From Streptomyces sp. IMTB 2501 (GTDB lineage: Bacteria > Actinomycetota > Actinomycetes > Streptomycetales > Streptomycetaceae), in assembly GCF_001953885.1 (NCBI RefSeq), contig NZ_MQUS01000018.1:79493-143492 (forward strand): a DNA stretch of 64,000 bases, given 5' to 3'. How positions within the stretch are numbered: the stretch's first letter is position 1; the number at the start of each line of letters is the position of its first letter. The position numbers and the translations under genes were made by a program. Shown here piece after piece: positions 36,055 through 44,765 of this stretch. The notes under the pieces are model-generated. The model saw only the letters and a list, made by a program, of their open reading frames with translations. It made no database searches and had not been told where the DNA came from.

Positions 36055-37287
36055 TCAGATCACTCCGTTCGACTTCAGCAGGCGCAACTCCTCGTCATCG
36101 AGGCCGAGTTCGCCGACGTAGACCTCTTCGTTGTGCTCGCCGAGCAGCGGTGAACCGGTCACCTCGACGGGGGAGTCGGACAGTTTGATCGGGCTGCCGA
36201 CGGTGGTGAATTCGCCGCGTTCGGGGTGGGGGACGCGGACGACCATCTCGTTGGCGGCGAGTGAGGGGTCCTCGACGATCTCCTTGGTGGAAAGGATCGG
36301 CCCGCACGGGATGTTGTGCGCGTTCAGCTTCTCCAGCACGTCCCACTTGGGCAGGGTGGAGGACCACTCCTCGATCAGCTGGAACATCTTGTTCAGCTTC
36401 GGCAGCCGGGCCTCGGGGGTGGCCCACTCGGGGTCCTCGGCCAGCTCGGGCCGGCCGATCAGCTCGGTGATCGGCCTCCAGCCCACCGGCTGGACGATGA
36501 CGTAGACGTAGTCGTTGGGGCCGCCGGGGGCGCACTTGACGGCCCAGCCGGGCTGGCCGCCGCCGGAGGCGTTGCCGGAGCGGGGGACCTCGTCGCCGAA
36601 GTCCTCGTTGGGGTACTCGGCGAGCGGCCCGTGGGCGAGGCGCTGCTGGTCGCGGAGTTTGACGCGGCACAGGTTGAGCACGGCGTGCTGCATGGCGACG
36701 TTGACACGCTGGCCGCGGCCGGTGCGTTCGCGCTGGAAGAGTGCCGCCAGTATCCCGGCCACTGCATGCACTCCGGTGCCGGAGTCACCGATCTGAGCGC
36801 CGGTGGCGAGCGGGGGGCCGTCCTCGAAGCCGGTGGTGGCCATCGAGCCGCCCATGGCCTGCGCGACGACCTCATAGGCCTTGAAGCCGGTGTAGGGGCC
36901 GTCGCCGAAGCCCTTGATGGAGGCGTAGACGATCCTGGGGTTGATCTCCTGGATGCGTTCCCAGGTGAACCCCATCCGGTCCACCGCACCGGGACCGAAG
37001 TTCTCCACCATCACATCCGAACGGCGGATCAGCTCGGTGAGCAGTTCCTTGCCGCGCTCGGTCTTGGTGTTCAGGGTGATGCTGCGCTTGTTGCAGTTCA
37101 GCATCGTGAAATACAGCGAGTCGACGTCGGGGAGGTCGCGCAGCTGTTTGCGGGTGATGTCGCCGGTGGGGGCTTCGAGCTTGACGACGTCGGCGCCGAG
37201 CCAGGCCAGGAGCTGGGTGGCGGAGGGCCCGGACTGGACGTGGGTCATGTCGAGGACGCGGATGCCCTCAAGTGCCTTTGCGGTCAT
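36055..37287 (-). CDS. frc: Formyl-CoA transferase (CoA transferase family III)
   Basis: 410 residues. Moves CoA from formyl-CoA to oxalate, giving oxalyl-CoA. Matches: LEGIRVLDMTHVQSGPSATQLLAWLGADVVKLE, DSLYFTMLNCNKRSITLNTKTERGKELL, NFGPGAVDRMGFTWERIQEINPRIVYASIKGFGDGPY, and LATGAQIGDSGTGVHAVAGI; the Asp in the last block region is part of the class III mechanism. The ATG lies 12 bases after the oxc stop, with GAGGT upstream; same operon. Confidence 0.94.
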   Translation of the reverse strand: MTAKALEGIRVLDMTHVQSGPSATQLLAWLGADVVKLEAPTGDITRKQLRDLPDVDSLYFTMLNCNKRSITLNTKTERGKELLTELIRRSDVMVENFGPGAVDRMGFTWERIQEINPRIVYASIKGFGDGPYTGFKAYEVVAQAMGGSMATTGFEDGPPLATGAQIGDSGTGVHAVAGILAALFQRERTGRGQRVNVAMQHAVLNLCRVKLRDQQRLAHGPLAEYPNEDFGDEVPRSGNASGGGQPGWAVKCAPGGPNDYVYVIVQPVGWRPITELIGRPELAEDPEWATPEARLPKLNKMFQLIEEWSSTLPKWDVLEKLNAHNIPCGPILSTKEIVEDPSLAANEMVVRVPHPERGEFTTVGSPIKLSDSPVEVTGSPLLGEHNEEVYVGELGLDDEELRLLKSNGVI

Positions 37288-37298
37288 GGGCGTCGACC

Positions 37299-38981
37299 TC
37301 ACTTGTACATGGTCTGGTTCATGGTTCCGGGGGCGTAGGCGTCCGGGTCGACCCAGACGTTGATCAGCGACGGCTTGCCCGACTCCCGGGCCCGGCGCAG
37401 CGCGGGGGCGATGCCGGCGGGGTCGCGGACCTCCTCGCCGTAACCCCCGAGCAACTGGGCGAACTTGTCGTACGCCACGTCGCCGAGGGTGTTGCCGACC
37501 CGCTCGCGGTCCTTGCCGTACTTGACGGCCTGGCCGTAGCGGATCTGGTTCATCGAGGAGTTGTTGCCGACGATGCCGACGAAGGGCAGGTCGTAGCGGA
37601 CCAGGGTCTCGAAGTCCCAGCCGGTGAGGGAGAAGGCGCCGTCGCCGAAGAGGGCGACGACCTCCTTGTCCGGGCGGGCCTGCTTGGCGGCGAGCACGAA
37701 GGGGACGCCGACGCCGAGGGTGCCCAGCGGGCCGGGGTCCATCCAGTGACCGGGCGACTTGGGCTGGACCACCTGCCCGGAGAAGGTGACGATGTCACCG
37801 CCGTCGCCGATGTAGATCGAGTCCTCGGTGAGGAAGTCGTTGATCTCGCTGACCAGGCGGTAGGGGTGGATGGGCGAGGCGTCGGACCTCAGGCTCGGCA
37901 GCCGCTTCTCGATCGCGGTCTGCTCGGCGGCGCGCAGCTCGTCCAGCCATTCCTTGCGCCTGGACGCCCCACCGTTGACGCGCCCCAAGGCCGCCTCGGT
38001 GACCGACTTCAGGACCAGGCCGGCGTCGCCGACGATGCCGAGGTCGATGTCCCGGTTCTTGCCCACCGTGCGGTAGTCCAGGTCGATCTGGACGACCTTG
38101 GCGTCGGGGGAGAGGCGCTTGCCGTAGCCCATACGGAAGTCGAAGGGGGTGCCGACGATCACGATCACATCGGCGTTGGAGAAGGCATGGCGCCGGGAGA
38201 GCTGGAAGTGGTGCGGGTCGCCGGGCGGGAGCGTGCCACGGCCGGCGCCGTTCATGTAGGCGGGGATGTTGAGGGTGCGCACCAGCTCGACGGCCGCTTG
38301 CGTGCCCCGGGTCGTCCACACCTGGCTTCCCAGCAGGATCGCCGGCTTCTCGGCGTGGACGAGCAGGTCGGCGAGCTGCTCCACGGCCTGCGGATCGCCC
38401 GCCGAGCGGGTGGAGGCCCGATAGGCGCCGGGCTTGGGCACCCGGGCCTTGTCCGTGGGCACCTTCGCGTCCAGGACATCACGGGGGATCTCCAGGAACG
38501 AGGGCCCCGGCGCACCGTGGTAGCACTCGCGGAACGCCATCGACACCATGTCCGCCGCGCGAGCCGTGTCCGGTACCGTCGCCGCGAACTTGGTGATCGG
38601 CGCCATCATGTCCACGTGCGGAAGGTCCTGCAGCGACCCCATCTTGTGCTGGGTCAGCGCACCCTGCCCGCCGATCAGCAGCATCGGCGACTCCGCCCGG
38701 AAGGCGTTGGCGACCCCGGTGACGGCGTCGGTCGTCCCCGGGCCGGCGGTGACCACCGCGCAGCCCGGCTTGCCCGTGATCCGGGCGTAGCCGTCGGCGG
38801 CGTGTGCGGCGACCTGCTCGTGACGGACGTCGACGACTTCTATGCCCTCGTCGACGCAACCGTCGTAGATGTCGATGATGTGGCCACCGCACAACGTATA
38901 GATGCGGTCGACTCCCTCGGCCCTCAGTGCCTTGGCGACCAAGTGCCCACCGGAGATCACGTCTTGGGTGTCGTCGGGCAT
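37299..38981 (-). CDS. oxc: Oxalyl-CoA decarboxylase (ThDP-dependent)
   Basis: 560 residues. Decarboxylates oxalyl-CoA to formyl-CoA. ThDP-enzyme features: N-terminal Glu-type block GGHIIDIYD with RHEQVAAHAADGYAR, GPGTTDAVTGVANAF, and the C-terminal ThDP motif GDGAFSLTGWDFETLVR ending NNSSMNQIRYG. EKPAILLGSQVWTTR marks the middle domain. First gene of the oxc-frc-ligase operon on the minus strand, with a palindromic regulatory region upstream. Formate produced would need a formate dehydrogenase, only fragments of which are here. Confidence 0.94.
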   Translation of the reverse strand: MPDDTQDVISGGHLVAKALRAEGVDRIYTLCGGHIIDIYDGCVDEGIEVVDVRHEQVAAHAADGYARITGKPGCAVVTAGPGTTDAVTGVANAFRAESPMLLIGGQGALTQHKMGSLQDLPHVDMMAPITKFAATVPDTARAADMVSMAFRECYHGAPGPSFLEIPRDVLDAKVPTDKARVPKPGAYRASTRSAGDPQAVEQLADLLVHAEKPAILLGSQVWTTRGTQAAVELVRTLNIPAYMNGAGRGTLPPGDPHHFQLSRRHAFSNADVIVIVGTPFDFRMGYGKRLSPDAKVVQIDLDYRTVGKNRDIDLGIVGDAGLVLKSVTEAALGRVNGGASRRKEWLDELRAAEQTAIEKRLPSLRSDASPIHPYRLVSEINDFLTEDSIYIGDGGDIVTFSGQVVQPKSPGHWMDPGPLGTLGVGVPFVLAAKQARPDKEVVALFGDGAFSLTGWDFETLVRYDLPFVGIVGNNSSMNQIRYGQAVKYGKDRERVGNTLGDVAYDKFAQLLGGYGEEVRDPAGIAPALRRARESGKPSLINVWVDPDAYAPGTMNQTMYK

Positions 38982-39043
38982 GGCGAAGTCCTGTCCCTTT
39001 CGTAGGGGTCTGGGCGGCCCGCAGTTGTCCTATGTTGTCCCGT

Positions 39044-39101
39044 ATGCGTACTACGGTACGCCGTATGCGGTAGATTGCATACAGTCGACGAATACTGTAT
39101 G
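39044..39101. promoter_or_regulatory. Palindromic operator region upstream of oxc
   Basis: CATACAGT (39078-39085) and ACTGTATG (39094-39101) are exact inverted arms separated by 8 bases. Just left, CGTATGCG is repeated directly (CGTATGCGTACTACGG, then CCGTATGCGG). The region lies about 65-120 bases before the oxc ATG, between it and the divergent chimeric dehydrogenase gene. GntR/FCD binding is a reasonable guess. Confidence 0.5.
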
Positions 39102-39266
39102 AAGCTTGTTATCCCGCATCCCGGTGGGCGGTGTCCAGGGGGCGTGCACGCTTTTCAGTCACCGAAATTCGGCCACTCTCCGTCACTGGCGCTGACTCGA
39201 CGGTGACTCACCGATATCTGCGCAGGCGTCGCGCCACCGCGACGAGCCGGCGGACAGGAGCCGCGC

Positions 39267-40703
39267 ATGGACCTGTCCGAACACCAGGCACGACAGCTGT
39301 TCGAGGAGTACGGCATCCCCGTGCCGCGGGCCGAGGTCACCGACTCGCCCAAGGAGGCCCGCGAGATCGCCCGCCGGCTCGGCGGCCGGGCCGTGGTCAA
39401 GGCCCAGGTGAAGACGGGCGGGCGGGGCAAGGCGGGCGGGGTCGGGCTCGCCGCCACCCTGGACGCGCTCACCGCGCACCGCGATCTGCTCGCCCTGCTC
39501 CTCGTCTGGGAGATCGGCAAGCCCTGGCGGCTCGCCGTCGCGGACGTGGACCGGGCGATCGACGGCGTGCGCTGGTACGCCGACGGCATCGAGCCCATGC
39601 TCTCCGGCCGGACCCCGCTGGACGGACCGGTCTCCAACATCGCCGGCTGGAACTACCCGATGAGCGTGCTGGTGCACGCCGCCCTCGTGCAGGCCCTGGC
39701 GGGCAATGCCGTGATCGCCAAGACCTCGACCGACGGCGGGGTGGCCTGCCTCACCCTCGCCATGGCGCTGGCCGCCCGCGAGGGGGTGCCTGTCACCCTG
39801 GTCGGCGGCAGCGGGCGGGAGCTGAACCAGGCGCTGGTACGGGCGCCGGAGATCGGTTGTGTGTCCTTCGTCGGTGGCCGCGACACGGGTGCCGACGTCG
39901 CCACGGCCATCGTCGGCCTCGGCAAACGGCACATCCTGGAACAGGAAGGGCTCAACACCTGGGGCATCTGGGACTTCTCCGGCTGGGACCGGTTCGCCGC
40001 GGTGATCCCCAAGCTCTTCGACTACGGCAAACAGCGCTGCACCGCCTACCCGCGCTTCGTCGTCCAGCGGTCCCTGTTCGACGCGTTCCTGGACGCCTAC
40101 CTGCCTGCGGTCCGCGCCGTCCGCGTCGGTCATCCCCTGGCGGTCGCGGACCCCGCCGACCCGCTCCCCGAACTGGACTTCGGTCCTCTGATCAACGCGG
40201 CCAAGGCCAAGGAACTCACTGACCAGGTGGCCGAGGCCGTAGACCGGGGCGCCGTACCCCTGTACCGGGGCTGCCCCGACGACGCGCGTTTCCTTCCGGG
40301 CCAGGACACCTCCGCATACGTCCACCCGGTCACCCTCCTCAACCCGCCGCCGTCCTCCCCACTGCACCACGCGGAACCCTTCGGTCCCGTCGACACGATC
40401 GTCCTGGTCGACACCGAGGCCGAGCTACTGGCTGCCATGAACGCGTCCAACAGCGCACTGGTCGCCACGCTCGCCACGGACGGCCGGGCCACCTACGACC
40501 GGCTCGCCCCGCAGATCCGCGCCTTCAAGACCGGGCACGGCGTTCCCCGCTCCCGCGGCGACCGCGCCGAACTGTTCGGCGGATTCGGCGCCTCCTGGCG
40601 TGGCGCCTTCGTCGGTGGCGACCTCCTGGTACGCGCCGTGACCCAGGGCCCGGCGGGGGAGCGACTGTCCGGTAACTTCCCGGAGTACCAGCTCACGCGT
40701 TGA
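39267..40703 (+). pseudogene. SucC-aldehyde dehydrogenase deletion chimera
   Basis: 478 residues in frame. Residues 1-62 are the N-terminus of a succinyl-CoA ligase beta subunit (LSEHQARQLFEEYGIPVPRAE, KAQVKTGGRGKAGGV). From about 65 the sequence becomes an aldehyde dehydrogenase lacking its first 60-100 residues (DVDRAIDGVRWYADGIEPML, VSNIAGWNYPMSVLVHAAL, general-base-like Glu in ILEQEGLNTWGIWDF, catalytic-type Cys in GKQRCTAYPRF, HHAEPFGPVDTIVLVD). The join suggests loss of sucC, probably sucD, and the start of an ALDH gene. The ALDH catalytic residues survive, so some activity is possible. Confidence 0.75.
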
Positions 40704-40881
40704 CCATCACGGCGCGTATACGAGATCTCGCATCCTGCATACGGTCGCCGATCTCGGCGGCCCGGGCTTTCTCCGGGCCGCCACCCACCACACGGATACG
40801 CAGGTGAAACGCACTCCGAAACCTTGGTATTGTTGTCCATGTCGCCGCGGGGAGCACTTCCGGCAAGGCGACAGACACCTA

Positions 40882-40966
40882 GTCCGGGTGGCGGAATGGC
40901 AGACGCGCTAGCTTGAGGTGCTAGTGCCCTTTATCGGGCGTGGGGGTTCAAGTCCCCCCTCGGACA
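40882..40966 (+). tRNA. tRNA-Leu (anticodon GAG)
   Basis: 85 bases. Acceptor arms GTCCGGG/CTCGGAC pair at all seven positions (one G-T), discriminator A at 40966, no encoded CCA. Anticodon stem CTAGC/GCTAG encloses loop TTGAGGT, giving anticodon GAG. A long variable arm (GCCC...GGGC) and the T arm GGGGGTTCAAGTCCCCC confirm a class II leucine tRNA. Confidence 0.96.
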
Positions 40967-41740
40967 CTCCTTATAGCGATACGGAATCGAGGGCCTCGAC
41001 CTTACGGTCGCGGTCCTCGTTGCGTGTTCGTAGCTGATAGTGACGCCCAGGTCGTCGTAGAGCGGACCTTTCCTCTCGACGGCGGCGGTCTGGATGCGCT
41101 CTGCAATATCTCCAAGACTCTCAGCAATCTGCCAGATCTGACGCGCGTCGAGCGGGGATTGCTTCTTCCGGCGGACGGTGGGGGCGCGTCGAGCTTCTTC
41201 TGTGCCGCGTCCTTGTCCCGCTGGGCCTCGTTGATCCACTGGGTGACGACGGCGGGGTCGGCCCCTGGCGTCGAGGGCTGCTTGCTAGCGGGCGAGCCGC
41301 CGCGCGCAGTCCTTGATCGCGTGGCGTGCTTGGGCCTGCTCGGGGGTCTGGGGCTCTGCGGTGCTTGCTGCGACGCTCGCGTGGGTGAGCGCAACGATGG
41401 TGGCGGAGAGCCGGTCGGGGGCGAAGGCGCGGGCGATCCACCGGTCCAGGGCCTGGCAGACGATGTCTTCGCGCAGGTAGACGGTGCGCGGGTGGGTGAG
41501 GTCGGGGTAGAGGGCTGCTTCTTCCTCTTTGAACTCGCACCGGTAGTAGACGCTGCTGCGGATGCTGGCGGGCTGCATCTTGCGCCCGCACAGGCTGCAC
41601 CGGACCCGGCCGCGTAGCGCGTAGGGGCGCGCGCCCCGCTTTCCGGCGCGCTCCTGTCGCCCCTGGTTGCGGGCGCGCTGTGTGCGCACGGTGCGGGCGG
41701 CATCGAAGAGATCGGGGCTGATGATCGCTTCGTGGGCGGG
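40931..41740 (-). pseudogene. C-terminal remnant of a serine recombinase/integrase
   Basis: Minus-strand pieces in three frames. The first (41740-41285) has the recombinase zinc beta-ribbon: ALRGRVRCSLCGRKMQPAS and VYYRCEF, with AHEAIISPDLFDAARTV before it. The second (about 41290-41170) reads ADPAVVTQWINEAQRDKDAAQ. The third (about 41175 down) reads DARQIWQIAESLGDI and TISYEHATRTATVRSRP, then runs through the tRNA. The catalytic resolvase domain is gone, and at least two frameshifts break it. It looks like the relic of an element that inserted at the tRNA-Leu 3' end. Confidence 0.8.
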
Positions 41741-41741
41741 C

Positions 41742-42131
41742 TCAACTGGTCGCGCGCGTGCGCATCGCGAGTGTTCCGGACGAGCAGGGCCGATGCATGG
41801 GAATCGCGGTGGCTTCCGTGATCCCGCTTGGCGCGTCGGCCGCGACCATGGACGCTCGGAAGCGGGCATGAGGTCCAGCGCGCATCAGCCGATCGATGGC
41901 GCACACACCGCGGTGGCTTCCTGCCGTCGGCTCGCTGTCCGGGTGTGGTGTCCGGGCATGCGGACTCTCGGCGTGCCGAGCGGTCATGCCCAGCACCTTG
42001 AGTGGACCGCCCAGCAGTTTCTTGGTCTGCTGGTGGTACACCTGCCCCCACGACTTTGACCAGCACGAATGGGGGAGTTCAAAGTCCGGGTGCCGTTCGA
42101 CTTCCGCCTCGTAGGCCGCGGTTGGGGTCAT
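41742..42131 (-). CDS. Hypothetical small protein
   Basis: 129 residues, not recognised. The ATG overlaps the stop of the upstream membrane-protein gene (ATGA), which supports translation. The first 50 residues look protein-like (YEAEVERHPDFELPHSCWSK, VYHQQTKKLLGG). The rest is His/Arg/Pro-rich with no motif and may be unselected. It lies between the recombinase relic and the XRE operon. Confidence 0.35.
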   Translation of the reverse strand: MTPTAAYEAEVERHPDFELPHSCWSKSWGQVYHQQTKKLLGGPLKVLGMTARHAESPHARTPHPDSEPTAGSHRGVCAIDRLMRAGPHARFRASMVAADAPSGITEATAIPMHRPCSSGTLAMRTRATS

Positions 42132-43282
42132 CGTCGACGGGCGCCTCCACGTGGCGAGGCCGAGCGGTATGCCCTGGCCATCCGTAGCAGGAAGACCGTC
42201 TCGCCCGCGAGATCCCTGCTGCCGGACGAGCCGAGATTCACCTTTTGCCGGGTGGGTGCGGAGTCTTGGAGCTTCGCGTTCAGTGCACCCTTGATGAAGT
42301 GGGCCAGTTCGTGGGCGCCCAGGTCCGCGGCCTTGCCCCACCGTGGTGACTGGCCGGGTGACCGGGGTGCCGGGGCAGGTGGGATGTAATCGGTGAGCGC
42401 CAGAATCGCGTCCCTCGTTTCGATGACCCTGCGATAGGAGAGCACGCTGTACGGGACCTGGGGCCACAGCACGTCCCATATGCGGTGCCGCGGCTTGGCC
42501 AGGGCTACGTGCGGAACGGCGGTGACCAGATCGTTCCACATCGGCCACAGGCGCCAGGCGACGGCGATGTTCGACAGTGCCCGCCGGAGCAGGACGAAGG
42601 CCGGCACCATGATGGCCAGGGCGCGCAGCACGGCGTGCAGATCCATGAGCAGTGCGAGCCAGGGCAGCGGCCATGGTCCGCCGGTGGTGACCCGGACGAG
42701 ATATCCCAGCCAGAAGACGCTCACCAGTCCCGTACCCAGGCCGAACAAACGCAGGCTCATGGCCAGGGACCGGTTTCCGGAAGCCGTGCCATAGCGCAGG
42801 CACAACAGGACGCAGAGGGCGTTGGCCACCAGATGCGTGCTGATGAGAAGCAGCCAGTAGAACCGCGAGGGCGCCGGTGGGCCGGTGGCGGGGACGCCGA
42901 TGCGCAGGTGTGGCCCGGCCGCGAGGTCCAGTGAGAGCAGGACGGTCAGGACGGAACCGACCGCGAGGCCGAGGGCAATCCTGAGCCGGCGTACGTCGGT
43001 GGTGGCCTGGGCGACGAAGTACAGCACTGCTCCCGCGGACAACACACCTAGAACATTCCGGATCACGGCGACCACGTTCGCCTCACTGTGGCGAGTGGCC
43101 GCGCCGATGACGGAGGGCAGATTGAGCGTCATCGCTGCGGCCGCGGTGGCCACGGCCAGCCAAACGGCACGCTGCGGCGCCGAGCGCAGGCCGGCCGGGC
43201 CGCGCAGCAGTACGGCGATCCACAGCAACAGCACGCTGGGCAGTTCGAGCCGGGCGCCGAGTGCCGCGACGCCGTGGGTCAC
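42128..43282 (-). CDS. Multi-pass membrane protein (MAB_1171c-like)
   Basis: 384 residues from a GTG that overlaps the peptidase stop. About seven hydrophobic segments occupy the first 250 residues (VLLLWIAVLLRGPAGLRSA, VLSAGAVLYFVAQATTDV, LALGLAVGSVLTVLLSLDLA, LISTHLVANALCVLLCLRYG); a cytoplasmic tail follows with VPHVALAKPRHRIWDVLWP and YRRVIETRDAILALTDYIP. This resembles the MAB_1171c-type putative transporters that sit beside XRE and ImmA genes in actinomycetes. Function unknown. Confidence 0.75.
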   Translation of the reverse strand: MTHGVAALGARLELPSVLLLWIAVLLRGPAGLRSAPQRAVWLAVATAAAAMTLNLPSVIGAATRHSEANVVAVIRNVLGVLSAGAVLYFVAQATTDVRRLRIALGLAVGSVLTVLLSLDLAAGPHLRIGVPATGPPAPSRFYWLLLISTHLVANALCVLLCLRYGTASGNRSLAMSLRLFGLGTGLVSVFWLGYLVRVTTGGPWPLPWLALLMDLHAVLRALAIMVPAFVLLRRALSNIAVAWRLWPMWNDLVTAVPHVALAKPRHRIWDVLWPQVPYSVLSYRRVIETRDAILALTDYIPPAPAPRSPGQSPRWGKAADLGAHELAHFIKGALNAKLQDSAPTRQKVNLGSSGSRDLAGETVFLLRMARAYRSASPRGGARRR

Positions 43283-43803
43283 GGTGTGTCGCGCGGCCGG
43301 TCCACGCCCATGGCCACTTCCAGCCGGCCGAGGATGCCGTCCGGTTGCTGACGGTACGGGTTGTGGATACGGCTGCCGAGGAGGCTGGCGAACAGCTCCG
43401 CTTCCTGTTCCTCACGTGTGGCGTAATTTGTACGCCGAAGGAGGCTTTGTACCGAGCGGACATCGAGATCGGGCAGGAGCGCCCCCCAGCTGCCCTCATC
43501 GTCCATGGACATCGTGCGGTGATTGAACAGCAGGTGCCCGATCTCGTGGAGGACGATGTGCTCCTGGTGGAGCGGCGCGGTGCGGTGTTCGTAGAAGATG
43601 TGGTCCTCGGTATCCGTGGCGAGCCACAGTCCGCACATACCGTGGGTGGATGCCTCGGACGGCAGAGTATGGAGACGCAGCGGTCTCGCGCGCCGGGCGG
43701 CGAGATGTTGGCACAGGGCCTCGACGGACAGGGCGTGGGGGAGGTCGAGCCGGTCGATGACCGCTTGACAGCGTCGACGCAGCTTGAGGGATCCGTTCGA
43801 CAT
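43279..43803 (-). CDS. ImmA/IrrE-type metallopeptidase-like protein
   Basis: 174 residues from MSNGSLKLRRRC. The zinc motif HEIGHLLFNH (HExxH) is preceded by IFYEHRTAPLHQEHIVL and followed by EEQEAELFASLLG with the third-ligand Glu region. ImmA/IrrE peptidases cleave or inactivate the partner XRE repressor after a signal. Here the XRE gene is directly upstream and a membrane protein overlaps downstream, giving a three-part sensor-like operon. Confidence 0.85.
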   Translation of the reverse strand: MSNGSLKLRRRCQAVIDRLDLPHALSVEALCQHLAARRARPLRLHTLPSEASTHGMCGLWLATDTEDHIFYEHRTAPLHQEHIVLHEIGHLLFNHRTMSMDDEGSWGALLPDLDVRSVQSLLRRTNYATREEQEAELFASLLGSRIHNPYRQQPDGILGRLEVAMGVDRPRDTP

Positions 43804-43838
43804 GAGCGTCCGCGTCGGGGGCCTTTCTGGTGGGGAGA

Positions 43839-44342
43839 TCACTGCCTGTGGGCTTCGCGGCGGTCCGGCTGTTCGCCGGCGTCGTGCTCCTCCTCTCCGG
43901 CCCGGTCCAGGTTCTCCACGCGGCGGGCTTCGTTGACGATGGTGAGGAGGGCGTCCAGGCTCCCGGGGGACAGCCCCTCGGCGCGCAGCGCGAGGCGGCG
44001 CACCTTGGCGTCGCGCAGCGCGGCGGCGAGCGCCAGCTGCGCGGTGATCCGGCGCGAGACCTCGTCGTTGACGAAGTACTCCAGCGGGACCCCGAAGAAC
44101 TCAGCCAGGACGCCCAGTTGTTCCAGCGTCACGTTGCGCTTGCGGCCGGTCACGAGCTCCCACAGATAGGTCGCCGAGATCGTGCCGCCCGTGCTCTCCC
44201 GGATCATCCGGGCGAGCCGTGTGTAGCCGGGGCGCTTGTGCTCGTCGGGATACAGCGCGGCGATCAGTCCACCGAGCCGGTCGCCCAGGTCGTGCAGCAG
44301 AGGTCGCGCCGTCTCACCGGGAGTTGACTCACCACTGTCCAT
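43839..44342 (-). CDS. XRE-family HTH regulator
   Basis: 167 residues from MDSGESTPGE; the longer frame upstream has no family features. The HTH is in YTRLARMIRESTGGTISATYLWELVTGRKRNVTLEQLGVLAEFFGVPLEYF, which matches Streptomyces XRE proteins paired with ImmA-like peptidases. The C-terminus is acidic and His/Arg-rich (EEEHDAGEQPDRREAHRQ). It probably represses its own operon and may act on the divergent StrR-type gene region. Confidence 0.85.
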   Translation of the reverse strand: MDSGESTPGETARPLLHDLGDRLGGLIAALYPDEHKRPGYTRLARMIRESTGGTISATYLWELVTGRKRNVTLEQLGVLAEFFGVPLEYFVNDEVSRRITAQLALAAALRDAKVRRLALRAEGLSPGSLDALLTIVNEARRVENLDRAGEEEHDAGEQPDRREAHRQ

Positions 44343-44765
44343 GGGTCGCCTTTCGGGCTGCGAAGCCGTGGCCGCGCGGGTGGCTCCGGGGCCTGCAGTC
44401 GTGTCCGCTGGAGTGGACGGAGCCCACCCGCCTTCAGTGTGGCCGCTCTTGCGCCGTGTGGTGATCGTATTCCGGTCAACATCAGCACGGTTGACGTCGG
44501 AATCGTTTCGTTCGAAAGCGAAGGAGGATCGAGTCGTACGGAGTGCCGGTGGAGGGCGATGACCTGGCAGGGGATGTCGGCGGCGGCTTTCGGAGCCGGA
44601 TCCACATCTCTTGGGAGGCTGTGTACCGTGGTGGCCGGAGCAGTGCGGTCCGCTGTGGCGGACACGTTGACGTTGTGCCGTCCGCTGTCTAGCGTCGTGG
44701 TGCGTCTCGGGCACTGTGTGCATCAGACCTTTGTCGGCCCCTTCACCACAGTGGAAGGAAGAGTC

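Noticed and set aside
32247..36188. A 1313-residue plus-strand open frame
   Set aside because: It lies antisense to an OFA transporter and the acyl-CoA ligase, both with clear motifs; it shows no domain and extreme Arg/His content.
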